64,000 bases of DNA, from contig CAZYWJ010000005.1 of the NCBI GenBank assembly GCA_964651785.1, forward strand, positions 1 through 64,000. Reading direction: 5' to 3'. Origin of the DNA: JAKVAV01 sp964651785. Lineage in GTDB: Bacteria > Bacteroidota > Bacteroidia > Flavobacteriales_D > Cryomorphaceae. Shown here one piece after another: positions 8,321 to 17,047 of this stretch. The notes under the pieces were generated by a model. That model had not been told where the DNA came from, did no database searches, and worked only from the letters and a program-made list of their open reading frames with translations. Position 1 is the stretch's first letter. Every line of letters starts with the position of its first letter. The translations under genes were made by a program, and so were the position numbers.

Positions 8321-9304
8321 GTGGTATCGCTGTATTTCGTGCCATGGATTTTGGTAAAGGCGTGGATTCTGCCCCTGCCCGACACGGTCCGGGAACAACT
8401 CGACGAGGCCATAGATCTCGGTTTTGACGGAATGATAGTCTACGTAGACCAAGGCGGAAAGGCACCGCAGTATTATGCGGCGGGGTGGCACAACAGAGAT
8501 ACGAAAGAACCTGCGCGTCCCGATGCCTTGTTTAAAATAGCCAGCATCAGCAAGCTCTATGATGCAGTCGCGGTAACCAAATTAGTCAGCGCGGGACGGC
8601 TCTCGTTGGATAAGTCCATCGCCGATTACCTTCCCGAGTTATCGGGACGGATAGAGTACGCGGATGAAATCACTCTGCAAATGCTGATACAACACCGCAG
8701 CGGCATACCCAACTTTACCGACGCGCCCGACTTTTGGGGATCGCCGGCCATGACCTACGAAGAATGCCTGGCCCTGATCCTCGATGAGCCAGCCGACTTC
8801 GAACCGGGCGAAGACTATGCTTATTGCAATACCAACTACCTCCTGCTCAATAAAATCATGGATGAAGAGTTGGGGTACGGAAATTTCCAATTCGTCAAAG
8901 AAGAAGTGCTCATACCGTTGAATTTGACGCACACCTTCGAGAACCTCTCCGAGGTAAATCCCGACGAAGTGATGAGCGGCTACCACGTTGGATATCCCCA
9001 CGATCTGAAAGGTGATGACCGAGGTATGATGGCTACGGCTGAAGATGTGGGTATTTTCCTGAGGGCCCTGAATGAAGGGACATTCTTCAGCGATGAAGAA
9101 CGGAAAATCTACGCCTCCGTCTACGAGTACGAACACGGCGGATGGGTGCCCGGATACCAGAGTTTCGCAAAATACCATCCCGATATTGATGACGTAACCG
9201 TTGAGTTCTATAGCACCACCGACCCCGACCTTCTCTATTGGAATCTATCTGAGATCATTAATAGCAGGATTGTGAAGATTTTGGAGAGGGAGAGGGAGCT
9301 GTAG
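8321..9304 (+). CDS. Serine beta-lactamase/D-Ala-D-Ala carboxypeptidase-fold hydrolase (class C-like)
   Basis: Contains S-I-S-K (Ser75-Lys78 counted from the GTG at 8321) as the SxxK nucleophile motif, Y-C-N in EDYAYCNTNYLLL as the YxN motif, and the family segments DYLPEL, ITLQMLIQHRSGIPNF and MMATAEDVGIFLRAL. These proteins include esterases and peptidases; the substrate cannot be read. The canonical start is a problem. The in-frame sequence upstream of GTG 8321 stays open back to 8231 and encodes a Lys-rich stretch then KLFIRLALLIGTVV, a membrane anchor that clearly belongs to this protein, yet it contains no ATG, GTG or TTG. Either an ATT near 8231 is used or a base is wrong. Confidence 0.8.
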   Translation: MVSLYFVPWILVKAWILPLPDTVREQLDEAIDLGFDGMIVYVDQGGKAPQYYAAGWHNRDTKEPARPDALFKIASISKLYDAVAVTKLVSAGRLSLDKSIADYLPELSGRIEYADEITLQMLIQHRSGIPNFTDAPDFWGSPAMTYEECLALILDEPADFEPGEDYAYCNTNYLLLNKIMDEELGYGNFQFVKEEVLIPLNLTHTFENLSEVNPDEVMSGYHVGYPHDLKGDDRGMMATAEDVGIFLRALNEGTFFSDEERKIYASVYEYEHGGWVPGYQSFAKYHPDIDDVTVEFYSTTDPDLLYWNLSEIINSRIVKILEREREL

Positions 9305-9635
9305 TTCATTGCCTCGGATGATGGACGGGAGTTTCTACCGACATACCAACATCGCTATAACTGCTGGAGTAAGGGTGCTGATCAGGGGTTAACTTTATAT
9401 TCTAAAGGATAATACCCGAGACTGCAGGAATCACGTAAGGTTCATCTTTTTTCTTCGTCGCTTCATGCCATTCCACCCGAGCATAAAGGAAGTTCCGGTT
9501 GAAAGAGGCGGGGGACATTTGTAGCACAATACATCACAATTTCACTTAATTACATCTTTCCTTTCTCATGTGGTTTTCGCCCCCGTAGCGACCTGTTTTC
9601 CACCACCGAATGCCTTATCTTGCAAATCCAAAAAA
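9305..9635. other. Non-coding stretch, no feature seen
   Basis: About 330 bases between the beta-lactamase-fold gene and the GH16 gene. I see no ORF with coding character, no RNA gene and no clear terminator. A TATCTTGC box at 9616-9623 could be a poor -7 element for the GH16 gene. Confidence 0.5.
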
Positions 9636-10799
9636 ATGGTTATGATTCGAATGGTGTTACTACTTGCCTCACTTGTACTTCCGCTATTGCTGTTTTGCCA
9701 GTCTAATACGTATACCGAGCTGGTGTGGAGCGATGAGTTCAATGGTAACGGTTCCATCAATACCTCCAAATGGCATCACCAAACTCAATTACCCAATGGC
9801 GATAGCTGGTTCAACGGTGAGTTGCAACATTACACCGATCGCATTGAAAATTCTTTCCAAGGCGGGGGAGCGCTTTACATCAATGCTATTAAGGAAACAT
9901 TTGTCGACCAAGGTGTAACCAAGCAGTATACCTCGGCAAGACTTAATTCAAAATTTGCCTTTACATACGGCCGTGTAGTAGTCCGCGCAAAACTGCCTCA
10001 GGGTGCCGGTACCTGGCCTGCCATCTGGATGCTGGGCAAGAATATTTCTGAGCCGGGTGGTTATTTTTACGATCAATTCGGAACAACCGCGTGGCCTGCC
10101 TGTGGCGAAACAGACATCATGGAGCATTGGGGCGTAAACCCCAACTATATCTCCGCAGCCATTCATACACCATACTCATTTGGAGGAACCGTAAACGTGG
10201 GAGGCACCAACCTGCCCGATGTTTTTGACACCTGGCACATCTACGAGATGGAATGGAGTCCCGAACGCATCATCTTCAGTGTAGACGGCAATCCCTTCTA
10301 CACCTACGAGCCTGCAGTTCAAAACGCCGATACATGGCCCTTTGACGGCGATCAATACCTCCTCTTAAATGTGGCCATTAATGGTGACATTACTCAAGAG
10401 TTTACCTCATCGGCTATGGAGATCGACTACGTACGCATATTCCAAGAGCCCGACACCGACCCCTCATTCAATCCAAGCTCTCAGGTTTTTGTAAACGGGG
10501 TATTACTCACATGGACTCCGCCCGATGATGCCATAGGATGTCAGGTAAAGGGCGGCCCCGTGGGCGGGAATGACGGTGGAAGCGTCACCGTAATCAACTC
10601 TCAGCCCGACTTTGTCTTTATCAATGCCAATGCCCTTAGCAATGGCGACTATCAATGGAAGGTGCGCTGCGCCACCTCTACCAATCCGCCGCAAGGCATC
10701 ACCGACTTTTCAATTTACGATACGTTTACCTTTCCCCCGACGGGTAGGGCAGCGGAGGCTCCTGCCGAGATTCAAAAGAAAGGTTTGGAAAAGTGGTAG
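9636..10799 (+). CDS. GH16 family endo-beta-glucanase (laminarinase-like), secreted
   Basis: 387 aa from the ATG at 9636, chosen because it begins a good signal peptide (MVMIRMVLLLASLVLPLLLF, cleavage near CQS); the longer ORF from 9570 has a non-signal-like extension. The GH16 jelly-roll follows, with WSDEFNGNG, LNSKFAFTYGRVVVRAKLP, GTWPAIWMLG and the catalytic ExDxxE motif G-E-T-D-I-M-E-H-W (Glu158 nucleophile, Asp160, Glu163 acid/base). The insertion pattern resembles beta-1,3-glucanases (laminarinases). A C-terminal ~110-residue fibronectin-III-like module (VFVNGVLLTWTPPDD ... DYQWKVRC) may bind glycan. There is no T9SS sorting domain, so it is probably periplasmic or released. No SusCD pair lies nearby. 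Confidence 0.9.
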   Translation: MVMIRMVLLLASLVLPLLLFCQSNTYTELVWSDEFNGNGSINTSKWHHQTQLPNGDSWFNGELQHYTDRIENSFQGGGALYINAIKETFVDQGVTKQYTSARLNSKFAFTYGRVVVRAKLPQGAGTWPAIWMLGKNISEPGGYFYDQFGTTAWPACGETDIMEHWGVNPNYISAAIHTPYSFGGTVNVGGTNLPDVFDTWHIYEMEWSPERIIFSVDGNPFYTYEPAVQNADTWPFDGDQYLLLNVAINGDITQEFTSSAMEIDYVRIFQEPDTDPSFNPSSQVFVNGVLLTWTPPDDAIGCQVKGGPVGGNDGGSVTVINSQPDFVFINANALSNGDYQWKVRCATSTNPPQGITDFSIYDTFTFPPTGRAAEAPAEIQKKGLEKW

Positions 10800-10881
10800 C
10801 CCTCTGTCAGAGTGACGCAAACACCCGCGGTGAGTGACAATTATTTCACTTTAAAACAGAAAGCACTTCAAAATTAAATAC

Positions 10882-10889
10882 TAATTTTG
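10882..10889 (+). promoter_or_regulatory. Putative -7 promoter element (TAATTTTG)
   Basis: Fits TAnnTTTG exactly and lies 61 nt before the radical-SAM gene. No clear -33 box is seen. Confidence 0.35.
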
Positions 10890-10950
10890 TTTGCAACATT
10901 CTTTGTGTGGTTTGGAACAGGGCACCCTGTGCGGTTGACGTAATTTTGAA

Positions 10951-12198
10951 GTGATGAATGATTGGGTAAGAGAGAAGTTGAGCATACTATCAGATGCGGC
11001 GAAGTACGACGTGAGCTGCGCGTCGAGCGGAAGCAAACGCAAGAACACCAATAAGGGTTTGGGAAATGCTACCGGTATGGGCATTTGCCATAGTTATACG
11101 GAAGACGGTCGGTGCGTTTCCCTTCTCAAAATTCTTTTGACCAACCACTGCATTTTCGACTGTGCCTATTGCGTAAGCCGCAAGAGCAACGATGTAAAGC
11201 GAGCTGCCTTTACGGTAAAAGAGGTGGTAGACCTGACCATCAACTTCTACCGTCGCAACTACATCGAAGGTCTTTTTCTGAGCAGCGGAATCTTTAAGAA
11301 TGCCGACTTTACCATGGAGCGTTTGGTGAGGATAGCTAAAGAACTTCGGACTGAACATAAGTTCAACGGATACATTCACCTCAAAGCCATCCCCGGTGCG
11401 AGCGAGGAGCTGCTTCACGAGGCGGGACTTTACGCCGACAGGTTGAGCGTAAATCTCGAACTTCCCTCAGAGAAAAGCTTGAAGCGCATAGCTCCCGAAA
11501 AGAACTACAAGGAGGTATACGACCCGATGAATTACCTCAGCGAGAAGATAGCAGACTACAAAACCGAAAAGCAAAGGACGAAATCAACTCCGCTGTTCAG
11601 CCCCGGGGGCCAAAGCACGCAATTGGTGGTGGGCGCCTCTCCCGAATCGGATTTTCACATTCTCAACCTCAGCAAATCGCTCTACCAAGACCAGAAGCTC
11701 AAGCGGGTGTACTACTCGGGCTACATTCCCGTGAGCAATGACAACCGCCTGCCCGCCTTGATCAGCCCGCCTCTGCAGCGGGAGCATCGCCTCTACCAAG
11801 CCGATTGGCTCATGCGGTTTTACGGCTTTGACGCCAATGAAATCGTAGACGAGACGAATCCCGACCTCGATCTCCAACTCGACCCGAAGGTGGGTTGGGC
11901 TTTGCGCAATCCTCAATTCTTTCCCGTGGATGTCAACGCGGCGCCTTATGAGTCCATCCTGCGCGTGCCCGGCATCGGCGTTAAATCGGCTATGATGATC
12001 GTGAAGAGTCGCCGACACGGCAGGTTGCGGCAGGAACACTTACGCAAAATGGGTTTGGTTTGGAAACGGGCCAAGTACTTCATCTCGGGTGTCGATCAGG
12101 GTTTGCGCATCAACGATTGGAAGCCCGAGCGGCTGCGCAGTCAGCTGATCTCGACCACCGTTTTACAAAACCAAGGACAACTCAACCTCTTCGGATGA
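10951..12198 (+). CDS. Radical SAM protein linked to DNA repair (TIGR03916-type)
   Basis: 415 aa. The radical-SAM cluster motif is C-I-F-D-C-A-Y-C (Cys67, Cys71, Cys74, CxxxCxxC) after NH, followed by a TIM-barrel-like domain (LFLSSGIFK, GYIHLKAIPGA, LSVNLELPSE) and a C-terminal helix-hairpin-helix (LRVPGIGVKSAMMIVKSRR), a DNA-binding element. This domain order matches the 'putative DNA modification/repair radical SAM' family that is consistently encoded next to a DUF4130 protein and, in other lineages, fused or linked to uracil-DNA glycosylase domains. The chemistry has not been established as far as I know. It overlaps the next gene by 4 nt (ATGA), a tight operon. Confidence 0.85.
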   Translation: MMNDWVREKLSILSDAAKYDVSCASSGSKRKNTNKGLGNATGMGICHSYTEDGRCVSLLKILLTNHCIFDCAYCVSRKSNDVKRAAFTVKEVVDLTINFYRRNYIEGLFLSSGIFKNADFTMERLVRIAKELRTEHKFNGYIHLKAIPGASEELLHEAGLYADRLSVNLELPSEKSLKRIAPEKNYKEVYDPMNYLSEKIADYKTEKQRTKSTPLFSPGGQSTQLVVGASPESDFHILNLSKSLYQDQKLKRVYYSGYIPVSNDNRLPALISPPLQREHRLYQADWLMRFYGFDANEIVDETNPDLDLQLDPKVGWALRNPQFFPVDVNAAPYESILRVPGIGVKSAMMIVKSRRHGRLRQEHLRKMGLVWKRAKYFISGVDQGLRINDWKPERLRSQLISTTVLQNQGQLNLFG

Positions 12199-12950
12199 CC
12201 GAGACCATCTACGTGTACGACGGTACTTTCGAAGGCTTGCTCACCACCATCTTCGAGATTTACGAGAGTAAGCGGTTGCCGGAAGCCATTCAGCCTCACG
12301 ATCGCAAATCTCCTCAGCTCTTTGCCGAGGTGACTGATGTGTTCACCGACGTTAAAAAGGCCAATCGGGTAGCTAAGAAATTGGAAGCAATAGATAAGAG
12401 CCTGTTCAAAAATCTCTTTCGCGTTTACCTTTCCGAGCACAATGAGCGCGAGTTGCTGATCTACCGCATCGTCAGGTTAATGCTGGAAGACAGCAGTCGG
12501 GCGAAGAGCGATTTTCGCCATCCCGACATCCTGCGCATGAAGCAAATTTTGAAAGAAATCTCGCGCGAGGTGCACCGCATGCACGCCTTCGTGCGCTTTC
12601 AGCGATTGGCAGATGATATTTGGTTTTCGGCGGTAGAACCCGACTTTGATGTGATGCCGCTTATCGGCAGCCACTTCAGGAAGCGCTACGCCGATCAGAA
12701 ATGGTTGATCTACGATCTTCGTCGCGGATATGGCATTTATTACGATTTGCAAAAAACGGACTTCGTAGAGCTGGATGCCAAAAACTTAGGCAGCCTTTCA
12801 GAGGACCTCTTGCACGATGAGGAAAAGGATTACCAAGCCCTGTGGAAGGAGTATTTTGATTCGGTCAATATCAAGGCTCGACGCAATATGAAGTTGCACA
12901 TCAGGCATGTACCGAAGCGGTATTGGAAGCATTTGTTTGAGAAGTTGTAG
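12195..12950 (+). CDS. DUF4130 (TIGR03915) putative DNA metabolism protein, partner of the radical SAM protein
   Basis: 251 aa. The start is the ATG overlapping the TGA of the radical-SAM gene; the longer ORF from 12060 lies inside that gene in another frame and is rejected. Family features are YVYDGTFEGLLTTIFEIY at the N-terminus, the RIVRLMLEDSS segment, EVHRMHAFVRFQ, DWLIYD-like QKWLIYDLRRGYGIYY, and the C-terminal YFDSVNIKARRNMKLHIRHVPKRYWKHL. The last segment (RxNxxLxxxxxPxRYWxxL) is the family hallmark and looks like a UDG-partner interaction helix. It always accompanies the radical-SAM protein; a role in base repair is inferred from genomic linkage only. Confidence 0.85.
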   Translation: MTETIYVYDGTFEGLLTTIFEIYESKRLPEAIQPHDRKSPQLFAEVTDVFTDVKKANRVAKKLEAIDKSLFKNLFRVYLSEHNERELLIYRIVRLMLEDSSRAKSDFRHPDILRMKQILKEISREVHRMHAFVRFQRLADDIWFSAVEPDFDVMPLIGSHFRKRYADQKWLIYDLRRGYGIYYDLQKTDFVELDAKNLGSLSEDLLHDEEKDYQALWKEYFDSVNIKARRNMKLHIRHVPKRYWKHLFEKL

Positions 12951-13026
12951 TGGATTTCGGGGTGTTTCGAAGGATTTCTCGGATTATCACTTGCGCTGTT
13001 TATTCTGAGTAGTCGGTTTGATTTAA

Positions 13027-14013
13027 TCAGTTTTTAAAATGAGAATCAGACTCTACACGCTCATTTTTTCCGGCTCTATACTCCATGCGAGCGAAACCCT
13101 CTTGAAGGCTAAAGCTGCCCGTCTGTCCTGATTTATTCATCGCGATGTAGGCTACCTGAATATCCTTGTAATTGTTGGCCTTCTTCAGCGTTCGCTTGAT
13201 CGCCTCTTCACAAGCTTCCTGCGGACTCATTCCACCTCGCATCAGTTCTATGATAAGAAAGCTTCCTACCTGTTTCATGATTTCCTCTCCGTAACCCGTA
13301 GCAGCTGCCGCACCTATTTCATTGTCTACATAAAGTCCGCTGCCGATAATGGCCGAGTCGCCCACTCTGCCCGCCATCTTGTATGCCAGGCCCGAAGTAG
13401 TGCAAGCTCCCGCCAAGTCGCCTTTCTGGTCCAGCGTCAGTATCGCTATGGTGTCGTGACTCTCGATGTTAATCACCGGATTATACTTCTTCTCTCTGAG
13501 CCATTCCCGGTATTTTGCTTCAGATTCAGGGGTGAGCAGATTTTCTTTCGCAAATCCATTCGCAAGAGCAAATTGCTCGGCGCCTTCAGCTGCGAGCATT
13601 ACATGAGGCGTATCTTCCATCACCTTTCGCGCCAGTGATGCCACGTGCGTAATGTTGCGCACACAGACTACGCTGCCCGCATTTCCGTCAGGTGCCATCA
13701 CACCCGCATCCAAGGTCACCCGCCCTTCGCGGTCAGGGGCGCCGCCTTTTCCCACGGTCGAATTCTTTATATCCGATTCCTCTACCGAAACTCCCGCAAT
13801 GGCCGCATCCAGCGCAGATTTGCCCTCGTCCAATGCTTTTCCCGCCACTTGGTTTGCATTTACAAATCCCCAAGTGCAAATTGATACGGGACCCGAAGGA
13901 GTATTCTCTACTCTTATCGCCGCTTTTGCGCTTTCCGGTTTTAAGCCACAACCTGCCACAGCCAACCCGATTCCGAGCTGACCGGTCGAGCGAATGAATT
14001 TTCTTCTCTTCAT
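13027..14013 (-). CDS. Glycosylasparaginase, N4-(beta-N-acetylglucosaminyl)-L-asparaginase
   Basis: 328 aa Ntn-hydrolase. The autocatalytic nucleophile is Thr188 in E-S-H-D-T-I-A-I, and the substrate-pocket segments GRVGDSAIIGSGLYVDNEIGAA and ATGYGEEIMK are present. The N-terminus (MKRRKFIRSTGQLGIGLAVAGC) has a twin-arginine-like motif ending in a lipobox-like AGC, so export is likely. The enzyme removes Asn from GlcNAc-Asn, the last step of N-glycoprotein catabolism. Its start overlaps the stop of the GH92 mannosidase by 1 nt on the same strand. Together they form an operon for stripping and cleaving high-mannose N-glycans from eukaryotic glycoproteins. Confidence 0.9.
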   Translation of the reverse strand: MKRRKFIRSTGQLGIGLAVAGCGLKPESAKAAIRVENTPSGPVSICTWGFVNANQVAGKALDEGKSALDAAIAGVSVEESDIKNSTVGKGGAPDREGRVTLDAGVMAPDGNAGSVVCVRNITHVASLARKVMEDTPHVMLAAEGAEQFALANGFAKENLLTPESEAKYREWLREKKYNPVINIESHDTIAILTLDQKGDLAGACTTSGLAYKMAGRVGDSAIIGSGLYVDNEIGAAAATGYGEEIMKQVGSFLIIELMRGGMSPQEACEEAIKRTLKKANNYKDIQVAYIAMNKSGQTGSFSLQEGFARMEYRAGKNERVESDSHFKN

Positions 14014-16940
14014 TATTCTACGCTAATTTCGTCAATAAATACCCAAGCTTTCCCGTCGTAATCGTATCCGAGGTGCCATTCAGGCACGTCTCCGATTGTT
14101 TTAGCTATTAATCTTACGTGCTTTACTTCCCTTACGGGAAATTCGGCAACGACTACTTTTGTAGACACCGTTTCATCGGCTTCTACCGTTTCTGTTTTGG
14201 TCTCTTCTACCGTTTCCCAATTTGTACCATCTGCTGAAACTTCCATTTTTACTGAAATGGGGTGAAAAATCCAACTTTTTTGATCTTGTAAAAATGCAGT
14301 TTCAATACGGCTCACTTTTTTCGATCTACCCAAATCGATGGTGGCAAGGACATCTTGATCTTGATAGCCTTGCCATGAGCCCGTCCTGAAATCATTGGTT
14401 CCCCGAATTCCATCTATCAAGGCATCATTTCCTCCGGCGCTATATTCATTTGCGTAAGCGCTTCCAAGTTTGATGGATACATTCGGGTCAATTTTATAAA
14501 ATTCCGTTTTCATATGAATGCTTTCCGCGTCTCCTTTTCTTGAGTATACGGTTAACACGCCCTTCTCAGAAACTTCGAAGGGTTTCTTGTATTTTTTAGG
14601 ACTTTCTTCTTGCCAAGCGTACCATATCTCCGCGTCTTCATCGATATGTCCCAAAGTAATTTCAGTGGAATTCTTAAACGCCGATTCCCCATTAGCTATA
14701 AACGGGGGAGTTAGAATGAGATGTTCGCTAATGGATGTCTCCGGGGTACCGGCATCTTCCGTGGCCCAATCGCTTTGTTCAGCAGATAGCTCAAACTCCA
14801 ATGTTCCTCCGGCCATTATTTCTTCATGAAACAAATAACTTCGGCTGAGCGCTTTTCCGTTCAATTCAGCAGATCGGATAAAGAAATTTCCATCGGAATA
14901 GCCATTTGCGACAATGGTGAAGGTATTTCCGTTTTCCAAATGAATGGTTGCTCTTTCGGCTCCCGGCGTACCTATGATGTACTGATTGCTTCCGGGGGTC
15001 ACGGGATAAAATCCCAGAGCAGAGAAAACGTACCACGCACTCATCTGACCGCAGTCTTCGTTTCCCGATATTCCGTCAGGGGAGTTGGAGTAAAGTGTCG
15101 TTAAGATCTCGTGAACTTTCTCTTGTGTTTTGGCAGGTTTGTTTACAAAATTATAGAGATAAGCCATATGGTGACTCGGCTCATTTCCGTGTGCGTATTG
15201 ACCTATCAGTCCCGTGATGTCGGCCTGATGCCTGCCCGCGGTTTCTTGCTTGGCGCTGAAAAGTTTGTCCAGATGAGCTTCATAGTTTTCTTTTCCGCCC
15301 ATCAACTCAATGTGACCGCTGATGTCCTGTGGCACGTACAAGCTATATTGCCAGGCATTCGCTTCGGTATAGTTGAAGTTAACCTCGTAGGGATCGAAGG
15401 GGCCAAACCAGGCATTTCGAAATCGCCCTCTCATAAATCCCGTAGACGGATCAAAGTGATTTTTGTAAGATTGCGCTCTTTTTGTAAAACTTATATAATC
15501 TTCTTCCTTTGCCATTGCTTTCGCCATTTGCGCAATGCTCCAATCATCGTAAGCATATTCCAATGTTTTTGAAACGGACTCGCTTTCGTTCTCTACGGCA
15601 ATAAATCCGTTGGCCGTATAATCATCCAAACCGAGATGATCGCGCGTGGCCGAGTGCTTCATGGCCTCGAGTGCAAGCTCCGCGTCGTACCCTCTTATTC
15701 CCTTGAGGTAAGCATCGGCAATAACGGGTATACCGTGATAGCCGATCATGCAACCCGTATAGCAAGCAGAGAGGTCCCAAATCGGTATGATCCCGCCTTC
15801 CCGGTATTTTGCCAGCATGGTGTTGATGAAATTATTGGTGCGCTCTTGCTCGATAATGGTGTAAAGCGGATGAGCTGCGCGATACGTGTCCCAAAGTGAA
15901 AAAACCGTATAATAATCGAAGGTGTCAGCATCGTGAATTTTCAGGTCCATCCCGCGGTAGCGACCGTCGACATCCTGATAGAGATTGGGGGCTATCATCG
16001 TGTGGTAGAGCGCCGTGTAGAAAACCGTCTTTCGATCCGGATTTTGCTCCTCAATTTCTATTTTTGAGAGTTGGGTGTTCCAGCTCTCGCGCGCTCGCTC
16101 ACGGAGTTCATCGAAATCGGCATCACCGGCCTCCCTCTTCAAATTCAGTTTTGCGCCTTCTTCATCTACCGCCGATATCCCGACTTTGACGATTACCGGA
16201 TCATTACTTGGATTATCCAAAGTAAAAGCGCCTTTCGTCGGCTCTTCGCTCTCATTGTATTCGGCTTTAGCAATGGTGTGCGAGAAATCGATATGGTAAA
16301 AGAGGCGTTGATCATCGGCCCAAGCTTTGGAGTGGCGGTAACCCGAAAGGGTAGTGGGAGAGGTCTGCTTAATTTGGTGATCCAAGAGCTTATCGCGATG
16401 CTCGAGGTCAAGGATTATGATTTGGTTTTCGGCCGAAGGAAACTGATAACGGTGGATGCCTGCACGCAGCGTTGCGGTAAGCTCTACCTCGATATCGGTA
16501 TCAGCTAATTTTACGCGATAGTATCCCGCTTCGGCTTCTTCATTTTCATGAGAAAATTTGGAAGAGTATCCTTGCCCACCGTCCGCTCCGTTATTGAACA
16601 CCACGGCATTTGTCGGCATGAGCAGGATGTCGCCGTAATCGCTCACACCCGTACCGCTGAGGTGGGTATGCGAGAAACCATAAATCACCGAATCGCTGTA
16701 GTGGTATCCGCCGCAGCCGTCCCAGCCATCGAGGCGCGTATCGGGACTGAGCTGAACCATTCCAAAGGGAAGGGTAGCTCCGGGAAAGGTGTGTCCGTGG
16801 CCGCCCGTGCCAATGAACGGATTGACCAAACGGGCGTAATTATTTTCGTGAGAAAGGGGTTGGATTTCAGTTCTCTCCTTTTCAGGGGAACAAAAAGTCA
16901 ATAGAAACAGAATGCCAATGGTCGGCGTGAAACGAAACAT
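14013..16940 (-). CDS. GH92 alpha-mannosidase lipoprotein with C-terminal F5/8-type carbohydrate-binding domain
   Basis: 975 aa. The type II signal (IGILFLLTFC) predicts a lipoprotein. The family opens with VNPFIGTGGHGHTFPGA and LPFGMVQLSPDT. The (alpha/alpha)6 domain has FSLWDTYRAAHPL, GNEPSHHMAYLYNF and GNEDCGQMSAWYVFSALGF, the conserved GH92 active-site segments around the catalytic acid/base residues. Residues ~730-790 form a chitobiase/Fn3-like C-terminal domain, and ~830-975 form a discoidin/F5-8 domain (DALIDGIRG ... GSWQGYQDQDVLATIDLG). GH92 enzymes are Ca-dependent exo-mannosidases acting on alpha-1,2/1,3/1,4/1,6 linkages; the linkage here cannot be assigned. It is the first gene of the operon with glycosylasparaginase. 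Confidence 0.92.
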   Translation of the reverse strand: MFRFTPTIGILFLLTFCSPEKERTEIQPLSHENNYARLVNPFIGTGGHGHTFPGATLPFGMVQLSPDTRLDGWDGCGGYHYSDSVIYGFSHTHLSGTGVSDYGDILLMPTNAVVFNNGADGGQGYSSKFSHENEEAEAGYYRVKLADTDIEVELTATLRAGIHRYQFPSAENQIIILDLEHRDKLLDHQIKQTSPTTLSGYRHSKAWADDQRLFYHIDFSHTIAKAEYNESEEPTKGAFTLDNPSNDPVIVKVGISAVDEEGAKLNLKREAGDADFDELRERARESWNTQLSKIEIEEQNPDRKTVFYTALYHTMIAPNLYQDVDGRYRGMDLKIHDADTFDYYTVFSLWDTYRAAHPLYTIIEQERTNNFINTMLAKYREGGIIPIWDLSACYTGCMIGYHGIPVIADAYLKGIRGYDAELALEAMKHSATRDHLGLDDYTANGFIAVENESESVSKTLEYAYDDWSIAQMAKAMAKEEDYISFTKRAQSYKNHFDPSTGFMRGRFRNAWFGPFDPYEVNFNYTEANAWQYSLYVPQDISGHIELMGGKENYEAHLDKLFSAKQETAGRHQADITGLIGQYAHGNEPSHHMAYLYNFVNKPAKTQEKVHEILTTLYSNSPDGISGNEDCGQMSAWYVFSALGFYPVTPGSNQYIIGTPGAERATIHLENGNTFTIVANGYSDGNFFIRSAELNGKALSRSYLFHEEIMAGGTLEFELSAEQSDWATEDAGTPETSISEHLILTPPFIANGESAFKNSTEITLGHIDEDAEIWYAWQEESPKKYKKPFEVSEKGVLTVYSRKGDAESIHMKTEFYKIDPNVSIKLGSAYANEYSAGGNDALIDGIRGTNDFRTGSWQGYQDQDVLATIDLGRSKKVSRIETAFLQDQKSWIFHPISVKMEVSADGTNWETVEETKTETVEADETVSTKVVVAEFPVREVKHVRLIAKTIGDVPEWHLGYDYDGKAWVFIDEISVE

Positions 16941-16990
16941 AGGTGAAAGATAGGAAAACGGGAAATTCAGCGTTTTGACATTCGCAGATT

Positions 16991-17010
16991 ATTCCGAATT
17001 CCTGCGGAAT
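16991..17010. promoter_or_regulatory. Inverted repeat ATTCCG-N8-CGGAAT in a divergent promoter region
   Basis: A 6-bp inverted repeat with an 8-nt spacer sits in the 107-bp region between the divergent GH92 operon and the aminotransferase. It could be an operator. The short arms make chance plausible. Confidence 0.25.
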
Positions 17011-17047
17011 CGCGCATAATTAGTTTTCCTTTCCCATATTTGGACCT

